Origin: Clavaria fumosa
Lineage: Eukaryota; Basidiomycota; Agaricomycetes; Agaricales; Clavariaceae
NCBI GenBank assembly: GCA_951802425.1
Contig: OX637802.1
Location: 3,162,001-3,226,000, forward strand
Direction: 5' to 3'
Length of the DNA: 64,000 nt
Shown here: piece after piece, positions 32,265 to 43,090 of the stretch
How the letters are laid out: each line of letters begins with the position of its first letter
Position numbering within the stretch: the first letter of the stretch is position 1
Notes under the pieces: model-generated
The model's database searches: none
The model's input: the letters and a program-made list of their open reading frames with translations, nothing else
Told to the model about the DNA's origin: nothing
Translations under genes and position numbers: made by a program

Positions 32265-33245
32265 ATGGCTACCACCCTGCCAAAAAGTATCTCAAAACTC
32301 GGACAAGAGATCAAGTTGTTTGGGAAATGGGACACCCAGGAGTACGTCGCGCCTTATGGGAATACCATTTTCCATGTTGTTGGCATGCCTGACTGGTCAA
32401 CCCAGCGTGGAAGTAAAAGATATATCTTTGACGGACTACATTCAAGTTCGTCACCCCGTCTATCTTCCGCATACCGCGGGAAGATATGCAAAAAAGCAAT
32501 TCAAGAAAGCGCAAATGCCAATCGTTGAGCGATTGGTAGACGCGTGCGTCGATTATGTATTCTCGCCAGCTTTGATATTCACTTCTGTGGTATGACAGAC
32601 TCATGATGAAAGGTCGAAACAATGGCAAAAAGCTTTTAGCCGTCCGCATTGTTGCGCACGCATTCGAGATAATCCACCTTCTTACGGATCAAAACCCGGT
32701 CCAGGTCAATACAACTCGATTCTGCACTATCACGCCGTAGCACTCACCTGTCTTCGTCGTATCGGTTTCTTTACCATTAGGTCTTGGTCGATGCCATAGT
32801 CAACACTGGTCCTCGCGAAGACTCTACCCGTATCGGATCACAGGGTACAGTCCGTCGGCAAGCCGTCGATGTATCTCCTCTTCGACGCGTGAATCAAGCA
32901 ATCGCGCTCCTTACCATTGGGGTAAGCCCCATAGAATTGTTCAGCGCAGATGCAGAGCTTCAATTCTGGACAGACCCGCGACTCGGCCTTTAGGAACGTC
33001 AAGTCCATTGCTGAATGTCTGGCTGACGAACTCATCAACGCCGCGAAGGGCTCATCAAACTCCTACGCAATTAAGGTTTGTTTCCATCCTGCCTCTCCCT
33101 CTGGTGGCGATGGATCTAACCTTCAATCCAGAAAAAGGATGAGTTAGAGCGAGTTGCTAAGTCCAATCGGTGACGCATCGCTTGCTTCGCTTCTCTTTCT
33201 CGAGATGTGGGACAGGAGCCATGCATTACTCGTATCATCATTAAA
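32179..33245 (+). repeat. Duplicated RPS5 segment, copy 1
   Basis: Homology to the inverted segment 57474-58584 starts at CTCATGATCAGAAG and ends at CATCATTAAA, so it includes the proximal promoter, the whole gene and about 70 bp of 3' flank. Beyond these points the two loci are unrelated. Confidence 0.9.
32265..33173 (+). CDS. RPS5: 40S ribosomal protein S5 (uS7), copy 1
   Basis: Six exons (32265-32341, 32406-32543, 32599-32704, 32781-32921, 32974-33075, 33132-33173) give 201 residues, the normal size. The sequence shows the uS7 hallmarks: [91 protein letters not shown] and [11 protein letters not shown] at the end. uS7 sits in the head of the small ribosomal subunit near the E-site. A second copy lies inverted at 57546-58455. 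All splice sites are canonical and no lesion is seen. It follows the DOCK gene by about 220 bp on the same strand. Confidence 0.95.
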
Positions 33246-33500
33246 TTAAACATGGGGATGGGCAATCCTGGTAGTTTGCGACATGTGTCACGTGTGATGC
33301 ATGTGATGCTGCAACTGCACTGCCATGAAATGCAATGAATAAATATTGCCTCTGTAAGGAAGTATGGCACAATGACAAAGAGAGAGAAATGATCAGCGTT
33401 CATATGGTCTATGTACTAGGCAAGACAAATTTTTGTAAAATTGTGCAGAAACTGCAGCATATGCAAAAAAGCAATTTTGCCCTGCCAAAATAATTGTAAA
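33246..33500. other. No gene seen
   Basis: Start of the second TE island; AT-rich, no meaningful frame. Confidence 0.5.
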
Positions 33501-33790
33501 ACCTGGGATGAATTTTCAGAATCCCAGGATTATTTTCAGGCTTAGCTTTAGTGAGTAAAAATGATTGATAAATAAATCAGAAAATTGCTATCAGAACACT
33601 TTTATTTAATTCTCTTTTGATCCTAGGATATAACTATGTTTACATCATTTCTTAGAATAAAGAGGAAATTTAAAAAATTCTGTTCTGATAGAAATTTTTC
33701 AATTTATTTATTGTTCATTTTGTCTCTGCAAAGCTAAGCTTTATAATGAGTCAGGAGCCTGGAAAATTGATTGTGAGATCAGCATCACTG
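33500..33790. repeat. Foldback (MITE-like) element, about 290 bp
   Basis: Two imperfect inverted arms: about 33500-33600 and about 33685-33785. The best-matched core is GCTTAGCTTT...AAATAAAT...CTATCAGAAC on the left against its reverse complement on the right (TTCTGATAG...ATTTATTTATTG...AAAGCTAAGC). It is AT-rich and non-coding. Ends and target duplication could not be fixed. Confidence 0.55.
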
Positions 33791-33796
33791 TAGCCT

Positions 33797-34435
33797 ATGC
33801 CAAACATTAGGGCAAATGCCCAACCTCATGGTCACACTTGCCCCAATAACTTTGAACATCCCCCACTGCCTGCTCTGTACACTTTATTGACCTGGTATGA
33901 TGATTTTAGCTCTTATGCATCATTAGTTGACTCCAGTTTCAGCAGAATTCCCTCTATTCGGATAGTGCAGACAAACTGTACTGTGGCACACACATGTGAG
34001 ATGCCCTGGACCTTAGATGAGAATTCAGAAAGGGGGGGGGGATGTCAGATAAAAGGGAAAAGAATGCTGCTGAGAAAGCTGGAAGAATTGCAGCCATTTC
34101 CTTGATCCTTTGACAAAGGAGAGATTGTCAAGCTTAAAGGGAAGAAATTGAAGGACCATCTTTTGGCTTTCCAGCAAGCTGGTACACCACATCTGCAAGG
34201 GATAACAGTGAGACCTACAGTCCAACAGATCAGGGAAGCCATACAGAGAGCAATTGACAGTTACCATGATGGAGACTGGGCCCCTTTTACAGGTCATGGA
34301 GGTGTTTTGATGCATTACATGGTGCTAATTACAAGTCTGTTATGCATCTGTTATGCATCTATGATGGTGACAGACTCAGACAGAGTGATGCATCACCTCA
34401 TGCATCACTGTCACTCCTTGCCTTATTAGTGATGT
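33797..34435 (+). other. Unrecognised decayed coding-like sequence
   Basis: A frame crossing one stop contains CQIKGKRMLLRKLEELQPFP and, after the stop, GEIVKLKGKKLKDHLLAFQQ, then VRPTVQQIREAIQRAID. The pattern of Lys/Leu-rich helices is gene-like, but I do not recognise a family. A run of nine G at 34034-34042 is present. CpG is almost absent. Confidence 0.35.
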
Positions 34436-34740
34436 GGCCTGCTCCCACTCTGCCACCCCCTGCTGCTGCTCCCTGCCCTGCTGCCACACCAACCCCAATC
34501 TGTCATGCATCACCACCATGCTGCTGCCACTCCCTGCTCCTTGCCACTCCCCCACCCTGCTGTTCCCTGCTCTGCTCTGCTGCTCCCCTCCCTGCCTTGC
34601 TGCTCCCTGCCCTGCTGCTCCCTGCCCACTGCTCCCCACCCTGCTGCTCCCTGCTCTGCTGCTGTTCCTTACCTCACTGCTCCCTGCCTTGCTGCTCCCC
34701 TCCTCACTGCTCCCTGCTCTGCCCTGCTGCCACCAATGGC
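34436..34740. repeat. Low-complexity CTGCTCCC/CCTGCTGC array
   Basis: Imperfect tandem repetition of CTGCTCCCTGCC-type words. It keeps three plus-strand frames and a minus-strand frame open over hundreds of bases with Cys/Pro/Leu- or Gly/Ser/Gln-rich repeats. These are not genes. Confidence 0.8.
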
Positions 34741-36844
34741 CCCAGTCCCCACCATTGGTCTGTGACCACTGCTGGAGGCTTGGGCCATTGCCACTGTATG
34801 CTGCCACTGCCACTGCTGCCTCTATTGCCATCATTGTCATCAGTAGCTGCCCAATGTGGTAGGGGAGAGACATTTCCTGTCCATGTTCACATTGGCAGAT
34901 TGCAGGGAGCAATGCTTCATGGGTGGGGTCCTGACAGTGTCAGAAGCCTGGGAAGTGGGCAAGGGGTAAGTGAGAGGAAGGATGAGCAGCTGTGCAAGGG
35001 GTGACAGCTGCTGTTGTTATCTTTGCATTGAGACAGCCACTTGAGGTGCCAAGTTGTGACTAAGTGACTTGGAGTTTTAGCTGATAAGGACTCCCTTAAA
35101 TGTCCTAGTTGTACTCCAATATGCACCAACCTCTTTCCACCATCCCACAACATCTGCAGCATCAGGGTTGTAAGATGTCAGACATTTCCATGTAAGCCCA
35201 ATATTTTATTATACTCAATAAATCAAACCAAGGCAAACATCATCAGATGAAATACTGACAACACCACCAATGAGACCAGCTGTCTTGTCTGACACAAGTA
35301 GTCCATGTTCCATGTGGTCAAACACAAGCACTGGTTCTTTATTATTATTATTTAATTTTTTTAGAAAATTTAGAAAATTTACAGATGCCTGGGAAAGAGT
35401 CCTTGCAGAAATCTGGCAAGAGATGTCTGACCAGATTGACATGAGGTTCCAAGAGCTTGAGGTGAGGCTTGAGGCAAGGTTGGAAAAAAAATTGAAGAGT
35501 GAACCAAGTTTGAGACCTATTCAAACAAAGTATGTAGTGTCAAGTACTGTAGTTTTGGTTCAGACACTGTTGTGAGCCATCATATCAACAGCATTCCCAC
35601 CAGCCCCAACCCCACTGGGTTGTCCATGCTGCTGCCACTGCCAGCACCACCATTGCCAAATGTCATCATGTCTCTCCCCATAGCAGGGAGGCTGTGACAG
35701 CACCACCACCACCAACACCACTGACACCCCCAGCACCCAGCATCATCCCCATCTCCCCATCAAATGGGAAGTCCTCCATGCTCCCCCCAAGGAGCAGTGA
35801 CAACTGGTTCCCCAGCATCATCCCAAAGAACATGCAAGTGCTCACCACCACCATTGCCAGCATCACTGTAGTCACACTGGTGTCATGGCTGCTGCTGCCC
35901 ATCTGCCCCCCCATGCCACCATGGTCTGCACAGGGCAGTGTTGATGTTCACACCTGAGCTGCAGGAGGTGAATGCAGAGCTGGAGCAGCAGGCATCAATC
36001 ATGATGGGGCAGGCAAAGGCAGGCATTACAGCTGTGTGGGCACTGTACAAGTCACAGGTGGCAACATTGAATGGGGAGGTGATGTGGTGGCATGGCCTGT
36101 GCCATGTGTTGCAGGGGAAGGATGTGTGCATGAATGACAACATGTGGAGATGTGCTGCAGAGGCCCCAGAGTTGTGTCTTCCAAAAGCAAACATTACCAT
36201 CCAGATGTCATTGCACAGCTCAAAGAACTCACAGGATTTTGCTGTGATCCAATCCCTGAGCTGTGACACATGCATTGTCCATTTTAATGTGTACACCATA
36301 GACAAGTTGCTGATGTACCAATGCATTGATGGAAGGCACTTTGCCAAGTTCATAACCCACAAGCAGGTCCTTTCAGCTCCAAAGAACAAATATTTGCAAG
36401 AGATGGAAAGGATGTTTGGCACACTGTGACGTGCCTCTGCTGGTTCTGTTTCACTTCTCTTTGCTTCAACCCACCCAACTTGAAGCCCAACATGATGACA
36501 AGTCTTGCATGTGGGTTGTGTGCTGTCCCCAGTTGTGACTGTGGGGGCTTTTTTACCACCACCTTTGCATCAGTAAGTCTCCACTTCACTCTATTCTGAC
36601 AGATCACTAAATATTTGTAGTCAACCACATTGCCATATACTTTTTGTGTTTGCACTGGTGGCAGCATTGTGCAATAAGCCATCATTCAAATGGCCAGGTG
36701 GGCCAGACCTGTGACCCAGCTGAAGTCATGTTGCATCTTCCAGCACCACCCAATCCTGTCCATGTTGCATCACAACTGCCTGTGAATGCATTTGCCCAAC
36801 TGTCTGCACAGATGATGAACACAAATAGTTGACATGTAGCATCA
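34741..36844. other. CpG-poor relic region with one longer open frame
   Basis: Most of this interval holds short frames without motifs; 35590-35930 is rich in CACCA/CCC words. The frame at 35938-36429 (plus) is listed separately. I see no TE termini here. Confidence 0.35.
35938..36429 (+). CDS. Uncharacterised ORF, 163 codons, possible relic
   Basis: Begins MLMFTPELQEVNAELEQQAS, a likely short coiled-coil helix, and continues with Trp/Cys/His-containing sequence. No family is recognised. It has no CpG-rich host-gene character and lies amid decayed sequence. It may be a chance open frame or the last readable exon of an old repeat gene. Confidence 0.2.
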   Translation: MLMFTPELQEVNAELEQQASIMMGQAKAGITAVWALYKSQVATLNGEVMWWHGLCHVLQGKDVCMNDNMWRCAAEAPELCLPKANITIQMSLHSSKNSQDFAVIQSLSCDTCIVHFNVYTIDKLLMYQCIDGRHFAKFITHKQVLSAPKNKYLQEMERMFGTL

Positions 36845-37574
36845 GTGCATTGGAACCTACCACAACACAGGAACAGGGGACATGGTGGCACATGGCCAAG
36901 TGGCCAGGGTGGCCAGCACCAGATAGCAGTAGCTCTGACTGATAAGACATTCTTGGTCATCTGTCTTCCATTCACTGTGAGTGTATTCTACTCTATTGCT
37001 CCTATCCCTCTTAATTGTTCCACAGCTCAATGAGTCATGCTGTAAAGAAGGGTACCCTGGCCCAAAATATAGCTTTAGTTTGGAAGGTTTGGACCATGTC
37101 ATTCACACCCTTGGAAGTAATAATTTGACATTTGAAGTGTCCTTACCTGTCAGCAGTGAGGTGTGGAAGGTCATGAATGAGAAGATTTTGATGCACATCC
37201 ACCTTGCTAGAATTGACCTTGCTCTGTCCCCAAACACTGTAGCATCTGGACTGCCTGACCACTTCTTTCTATCTCCCATGGTCTTGACAATGCCTAGTTG
37301 GTGCCTTGGAGGTGATTCTCATCTTTTCAAACTGACCTCTATTGTAGCAGCCAATTTTACAATTGGTGAACTGACAGTGTTGTCCAAAAGAATTTCCAAT
37401 CCTGTTGATGGGGATACACACTCTCTCCTGTTTTTGGTATGTGTTCCAGCATTCACAAGTAATTGTTATCAAATAAAACCTCCTAGCCCCTCATTTATGG
37501 AATTTATGGGGTCCAGCACTGCAAGACCAAAACCTGGTGAAAATCACCATATGAAACACCCTGAGAAGTGGTGA
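36845..37574 (+). pseudogene. Uncharacterised gene-like relic with an intron
   Basis: An upstream frame ending ALTDKTFLVICLPFT at about 36975 is followed by a GTGAGT...TTCCACAG segment (about 36976-37024) that looks like a fungal intron, after which the frame continues LNESCCKEGYPGPKYSFSLE and HTLGSNNLTFEVSLPVSSEV to a stop at 37574. I do not recognise the protein. The preserved splice signals argue that this was once a spliced gene. Confidence 0.3.
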
Positions 37575-37599
37575 ATAGCAATGGTTTCCTAGGTGAAAA

Positions 37600-37781
37600 T
37601 CACCAGGACTTGTTGATAATCACATCTTTATTGGGTACATGAAATGGGTGATTTTCACCACTTATATGACCGAATTCACCCACTGTTCTCTGGGTGAATA
37701 ATACTACAATTCAAGTGTATTTTAAACTCATCTATAATAGGTGAATTTCACTCTATCACAAGTGCCTTTTAAACTGATCTA
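37600..37781 (+). repeat. Diverged direct repeat, left copy (TTGATAATCA...GGTGA)
   Basis: Similar to 38739-38870: both contain TTGATAATCA, a TACAT(G/C)AAATGGGT block, TATATGACC(G/A)AATTCACC and CAAG...CATTTTAA. Many TTCACC/GGTGAA words also form local inverted pairs. The left copy ends at the TA where the 838-bp TIR element is inserted. Confidence 0.55.
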
Positions 37782-38619
37782 CCGTCATTCATGACTATTT
37801 GGGCTACCATGGCTGTTTGGGCCAATTCAAAATTTCTAGCTCACACTGCTGTCTTTGGCCTGGATTTTTTTGTAGGCTCAATCTAGCATACATCAGTTGT
37901 GTATACCCAGTAGCCCAAGGGATGTAGGCTTGTGGAACAAGTCCCAGACGATGATCAATCACAAAAGTCCAGGAAAATGAAATTTAATTCATGTTGTTTA
38001 CACTCCACAACAATCCCAAGAAGCAAATTCAAGTGAAATTCAATGTTGGTCATTACTGTTGTTATATCTGTCCTATTTCCAAAGGTGCAAAGTGGGATAC
38101 TGAGGTAGGAGGGCCATTTGAAGCTGAATGCAATGTGTTTGATTCAATCGGTGCAGTCACATCACGCATTACCTTGTTAGGTCAGCCTCATCTGGGTTGG
38201 CCACAACTGAAATGGAAGCAAGATTTCAGGCCAGAGAGGTTGCCAGCAAGGCCAAAGAAATGTGTTGAGGATGTTGACAATCAAGATGACGAAAGCAACG
38301 AAGGCGACGATGGCGATGAAGGCGACGACGGCCATGAAGGCGATGAGGGCGATGAAGGTGACGATCAGGATGTAATAGCTGAGAGTTGCCGGTGTGATTT
38401 CTGTCACAGCCCAAAAAGCCATGATTCCCCGATAACAAGTTTTTGCAAAGATCTGGCAACATATAGTTTATCCCTTACTTGATAAGGGTTACAATGTGAT
38501 AGAATCTTAGTTTAAACACTAAATACTCAGTTTATGCAAGAAATTTGGTTGCTCTATGTTCACACAGTCATTCCAGGGCCTGATAAGATTTTGTCAGCCC
38601 AAATAGTCATGAATGACAG
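37782..38619. mobile_element. TIR element (838 bp) with TA target duplication
   Basis: Termini CCGTCATTCATGACTATTTG and, on the other strand, CTGTCATTCATGACTATTTG form 24-bp inverted repeats with one mismatch (a CpG/TpG difference), both flanked by TA (37780-37781 and 38620-38621). TA targeting fits the Tc1/mariner superfamily or its MITEs. Internal CpG is retained, unlike the surrounding sequence, so it is a younger insertion. It contains one open frame (37991-38482), but no transposase signature. Confidence 0.75.
37991..38482 (+). CDS. ORF inside the 838-bp TIR element, acidic repeat
   Basis: A 163-codon frame. The middle is a tandem acidic repeat (EGDDGDEGDDGHEGDEGDEG, about residues 103-122) encoded by GAAGGCGACGATGGCGAT-type units; two CxxC-like clusters (CRCDFC) follow. 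The N-terminal part has CCYICPISKGAKWD. No known domain. The repeat may have expanded by slippage. Whether it is a gene captured by the element or a chance frame is unclear. Confidence 0.3.
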   Translation: MLFTLHNNPKKQIQVKFNVGHYCCYICPISKGAKWDTEVGGPFEAECNVFDSIGAVTSRITLLGQPHLGWPQLKWKQDFRPERLPARPKKCVEDVDNQDDESNEGDDGDEGDDGHEGDEGDEGDDQDVIAESCRCDFCHSPKSHDSPITSFCKDLATYSLSLT

Positions 38620-38738
38620 TAATAGGTGAATTTCATGTTGGTTTTTTGTGTCATTTTAGTCATAATCTTAGGTGTTTTTCACTCTCTTTCACTGCAAGAA
38701 ATTGCACAAAATAAATTTGTTGATGATATCTTGAAACT

Positions 38739-38870
38739 GTATTGGTTGATAATCAGGTACATCAAATGGGTTATTTTTCAGCACATATATGACCAAATTC
38801 ACCTGCTGCTCTCCAGGTAAATGTCACTGCTATCAAGCACATTTTAACCTGATATTTGAGGTGGCTTCTA
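38739..38870 (+). repeat. Diverged direct repeat, right copy
   Basis: Pairs with 37600-37781. Together the two copies surround the TIR element at a spacing of about 1.1 kb. Confidence 0.5.
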
Positions 38871-38925
38871 CATACTTTGAGTGATTTTAACTATGTCTCC
38901 AGGTATTTTTTTAGCCTCTAAATTA

Positions 38926-39010
38926 TGCACTCAATGGGAGTTGAACTCAAGTGCTCATGGAATTGGACTTAACCCATAACTGCTATGTTACCCATTACAC
39001 TACAGTCCCC
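38926..39010 (-). tRNA. tRNA-like sequence, degenerate (pseudogene or SINE head)
   Basis: On the minus strand GGGGACTGTAGTGTAATGGG resembles a tRNA 5' end with an A box (TGTAGTGTAATGG), and about 45 nt later GAGTTCAACTCCC resembles a B box (GGTTCRANTCC). A proper acceptor stem does not form (the 5' GGGGACT has no AGTCCCC partner), so this is at best a decayed tRNA or a tRNA-derived SINE head. It lies next to the satellite array. Confidence 0.35.
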
Positions 39011-39049
39011 ATCTAGACAATAAGATTTTGTGGCTTAATGTCACTCACA

Positions 39050-39765
39050 TTGAGAGATGTATCACTCAATATCCTCCAGTTTAATATCACTTAGATTGAG
39101 GGGTGTATTGTATCACTCAAAGTCCTCCAGTTTAATCACTCAAATTGAGAGGTGTATTATATCACTGAGTATCCTTCAGTTTAATATCACTCAAATTCAT
39201 GGGGTGTATTGTATCACTCAATATCCTCCAGCTTAATATCACTCAAATTGAAGGTGTTTTGTATCACTCAATATCCTTCAGTTTAATATCACCCAAATCA
39301 AGGGGTGTATTGTATCACTCAATATCCTCCAACTTAATATCACTCAAATTAAGGGGGCCTATTGTATCACTCAATATTCTACAGTTTAATATCACTCAAA
39401 TTGATGGATGTGTTGTGCCACTCAATATCCTCCAGCTTAATGTCACCCAAATCAAGGAGGTGTATTGTATCACTCAATATCCTTTACTTCAATATCAATC
39501 AATATCCTCCAGTCTAACATCACTCAATATCCTCCAGCTTAATATCACTCAAATTGAAGGTGTTTTGTATCACTCAATATCCTTCAGTTTAATATCACCC
39601 TAATCAAGGGGTGTATTGTATCACTCAATATCCTCCAGCTTAATATCACTCAAATTAAGGGGGCTATTGTATCACTCAATATTCCCCAGCTTAATATCAC
39701 TCAAATTGATGGGTGTGTTGTATCACTCAATATCCTCCAGCTCAATATCCCTTAATTCCAAAATC
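39050..39765. repeat. Tandem satellite, units of about 50 bp
   Basis: Roughly 13-14 imperfect units built on TATCACTCAATATCCTCCAG, TTAATATCACTCAAATTGA and a GGGTGTATTG spacer. The units vary in length by a few bases, and a partial duplication of several units is visible (39212-39330 resembles 39534-39650). The open frame across 39199-39603 is a by-product. Confidence 0.9.
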
Positions 39766-40690
39766 ACCCATCACCTGTTTTTTGGGTGAAAGTCTTAAAT
39801 CATCTGTCCAGATGGTGATATCAACCTGCTATTGGGTCCATAGTGCAGGTCTGCTCCAAGCCTCACAAACACCCCATGCTTGCTTCCCATGGCAAATTTG
39901 GTGTCAGTTGAAGTCACTCTCCCCTACTTCCACCAACATGGCTGGTGTTTGCCTTCAGGCATGTCAAAATGTGAGTTTTGATCTATGCTTTAAAGTTAAT
40001 GACTGTTATATAGTCCAATCAAGGCACCAGCTTTAGTTCATGTATCCATCCTCATGCTGTCTCAGCCATGATCAGTTAGATATTCTTATCCAGCCACAAA
40101 GCTCACAGACTTGCAGAAGCACTTAGATCAGCCTCCATCCACATTGAAGGCCAACCCTTGACAGTATGTTTAATAATGTTCCTCATTGATCAGACCTTAC
40201 TTTCCACACTTGCCATCCAGGGGAGTCACCCAGTTATGCCAATTGAGCCACAGAGCAACTCTCCAGAACAACCCCTGGTTCCCCAAGTTAACCATCATGA
40301 GCTTCATCAGTGGCTGCAGAGATTGTCAAATGCTGCAGAATGCACAGATCCTACAGGCCTTGTCATATGTGGTACCTCTGTGAAAGATGTTGCAACTTCT
40401 TGCCCATCATTGGCCTGAGAACCAAAAAAATTACCATCCTTTTCTGGGTGTGACATGTGATGTGCAACCCTTGGAAGCTTTCCTCCAGGCTTTCCATAAT
40501 TTTGAAATGTAAGTAGTCTTAATTTTGCCTAGGTCTAGAGTCATCTCATCATCTCAAAATTAACTTTAGAGGCACACCAGACACCCTTGACACAGACTTT
40601 GCAACAGGAGATGGCCCAAACCATGCAGTTTTTTGTGCAGGTGTCCAAGCCATTGTTGGCAACTCTCCACAGTTTGGGTTTCAGGGGGAC
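39766..40690. other. No gene recognised
   Basis: Decayed, CpG-poor sequence. Short frames such as 40158-40418 carry no motif I know. Confidence 0.35.
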
Positions 40691-41390
40691 AATTTTCATC
40701 CCCTCCTGTACCATCCCCTCGGATCCAGGACTTTTGGACAGCTGGAGCATGGTTGGCTTTGCATATCCTTCATCTGGGCTTACTTCCAGATCCCATATCC
40801 CCTTGGTGGATCCATGTGGTTGTAGGCCAAAAGGCCCAGTTCAAATTTTATTATGACTATATTCAAGCTCAAGATCCACCATTTGCAAAAATTCTTAAGC
40901 TGTGGTTCTCATTCACCCTTGATGATGTTCTTAAGGAACATGACCAGATGAGCCCAGTCAAACAACTGCTCATTATTTACCTTGAAATGAATGATGTGAG
41001 TGACTACACATTTCTGATAGTACAGCTTACAAATTGTCCTTAGTTTACATTCTTCATGGCACCTTGGAGTGCTGAAGTCCACAAGCAAACAACACAGGCC
41101 TTGGTCACTGCCATACTCCTTGGACACCCTAACCCTTGGCAGCATCCTGAATTCATTGCCTTTCAGACTGGGTTTAACTTACCCTTAAGACAATCAAGCT
41201 TCATCAAAGTAACATCCTTTTTTCCAAGGCTATTTCAGCAATTTCAACTTAAATTCCAGATGCTGAACTTGTCTGACCCAAGCTTCCATAAATGGCTCTT
41301 TGCTGCAATGAGCAATGGAAGAATCAAGCAAAGTACAGATGTCATTAATTGGCTGAAGTTCACCACTACACAGCTTTCACACGGGTGAAG
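40690..41390 (+). pseudogene. Uncharacterised multicopy-type protein relic
   Basis: Across two frames (to 41043, then 41056-41388) the plus strand reads ALHILHLGLLPDPISPWWIH, KILKLWFSFTLDDVLKEHDQ, then LGHPNPWQHPEFIAFQTGFN. The string L-LH-G-PDPISP and H-PEF-AF--GFN reminds me of the C-terminal half of HECT-like multicopy proteins in Agaricomycetes, but I cannot confirm it. Frameshifts and stops show that it is not active. Confidence 0.3.
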
Positions 41391-42430
41391 ACAGTTTGGA
41401 GAGTTGCCATTTTGAAGTTCAGATTCTGAGAACTGGGTTGTAAAATATGCCCTAGAGTATGGAATATGTCAGAAGGTATTCATGACACATTCAAAATGGT
41501 TCAAACAATACTCATGGCAGTGATCAGGTACCATTCCACATCAAGCCCAATATTATATTATGTAGCACACCTGTGAAAGAAACAGGCATAAAAGATGTGA
41601 TGTCAATGTCAATGCAACAGAACTGTAGAATTCTGGGTCCCAGAAGTGACTCAGGGGGTTCCAGAGAGGTGTCAGATGTCAAAACTGTGTCATGGAATAG
41701 ATAACTGATAATAAGGACTTCAAGTAACTTCCTGTGCATCAACCTATGAGTCAAGTGTTTTTACATGCAAAAGCCATGACCTAGGCCAAAGCCTGGCCAG
41801 GCCAAGCCCCAGTTGATGGCTTTGGCCTGGCCTGGGATTTGAGAAAGCCAAAGCCACCTTGGGCCAAGCCAAAGCTGGGGCTTTGAGGCCAAGCTGGGCT
41901 GAAACAGCACTAGTGGGCCAGTGGACAGTTGGTGGTTATGCAGTTGAACCCTCCTTCACCTCTCCTTCACCCACTGCTCAACTCAGCTTCATCTCAACAA
42001 TGGGGAGGGGCAAGGCCATCCCAGAAGCTGTCCAGTAGATTGTTATTTGCCTCAGCACTGCCATGTACACTGACATCAGCACTCATTCTGTGTACAGTAT
42101 TCTGGCCTATTTCAAGCAAACCAGTGATGTTGACACTCCCAAGCAGGGGAAGAATAGTTTGCATCACACAATGTGCAATTATGACATCCAGGTACCCACT
42201 CCTAAACCCTTTTACATGCCTTCTATGCAGCAACACTGGATCAAACACCTGACCTCTACCTTGATGAGCTGTGAGTGGAGCTGCAACAGGAATGTGGAGT
42301 GTCAGTGGCAATTTCAATGATTGGGGATACTCTTGTGAAGGTTAGCTACACTATGAAAAAGGTATGGCTTCAGTTTACACTGCATACTCACTCTAATCTC
42401 AACAGCTTACTCATGTTCTGATGTGACAGT
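41391..42430. other. No gene; short GGCCAAGCC-rich patch
   Basis: At 41775-41905 the words GGCCAAGCC, AAAGCC and TTTGGCC repeat in both orientations. Otherwise decayed sequence without recognisable coding content. Confidence 0.35.
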
Positions 42431-42439
42431 TATTATGGC

Positions 42440-42725
42440 TGAGTATGGGGGGAGTGAAATGCAGGTGATGAGGGTGAACATGAGTGTGAAGGTGTGTGAG
42501 GGCACTGGTGAGAGTGAGTGAATGTGGGTTGGTGGGTTAGTTGAAGGATCAGTGAGCATGGGTGATAGTGAGGTGGGGTAAGGTTAGAGTGATTGAAGTG
42601 AGGGTTGGGTGACAGGAGGGGAGTGAGGATGAGGATGATTATGGATAGGATAGGCAAGAGTAAATGGGGTGGGTGAGGGTGAGTAAGAGTGTTGTGAGGG
42701 TGAAGGTGAGGGGTGAAGGTGATTG
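42440..42725. repeat. Low-complexity GTGAGGGTGA-type region
   Basis: Purine-rich on the plus strand, built from GTGAGGGTGAG, GGTGTGTGAGGG and similar words. The minus-strand Pro/Ser/His-rich frames over it are artefacts. Confidence 0.75.
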
Positions 42726-42944
42726 AGAGTGGTGTTCAGGCTCCCTTGCTCTTGACTGTGATGCTCCCTTGTCCTTTGCAAACTTGGCAAGGCCACAGAT
42801 TGCATCAGTGAGGTCAGGTGGAGGCAGCAGAGCATTCTCAACTGCATGTTGGTGTTAGGGCTTGTTCCATCCTATACATAATGTTGGTGGCCAATTTGTT
42901 GGTGTGTCACAGTCCTATCAAGTTGGCACACAAGGTTAGTGAGA

Positions 42945-43090
42945 ATGAAAAAATAGAGTGGAGTCTAGTCAGAGTCTGAGGTGGAGAAAGCAGAGTAGTG
43001 TCTAAAGAAGTCAGAGCAGAGTGGGACTGCAGCCTCAATGTATGTGTTGTGCCACCACATATATACTTGTCCCACATTTGCTAGAATGAC
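42945..43090 (+). repeat. Direct repeat, left copy (LTR-like)
   Basis: GGGACTGCAGCCTCAATGTA is followed by a GTGTTGTGCCACCACATATA block. This matches 43845-43985 with few changes. Both contain an ATATATAC TATA-like box and follow a GAGTCTGAGG/GAGTCCAAGA-rich stretch. The spacing of about 0.9 kb suggests remnants of an LTR pair or two insertions of the same element. Confidence 0.6.

Noticed and set aside
34342..35004. 220-codon Cys/Pro/Leu-rich frame
   Set aside because: Produced by the CTGCTCCC low-complexity array; all frames stay open there.
39050..39765. CRISPR-like array of repeats
   Set aside because: Units are contiguous and diverged without unique spacers, and the genome is eukaryotic; it is a satellite.
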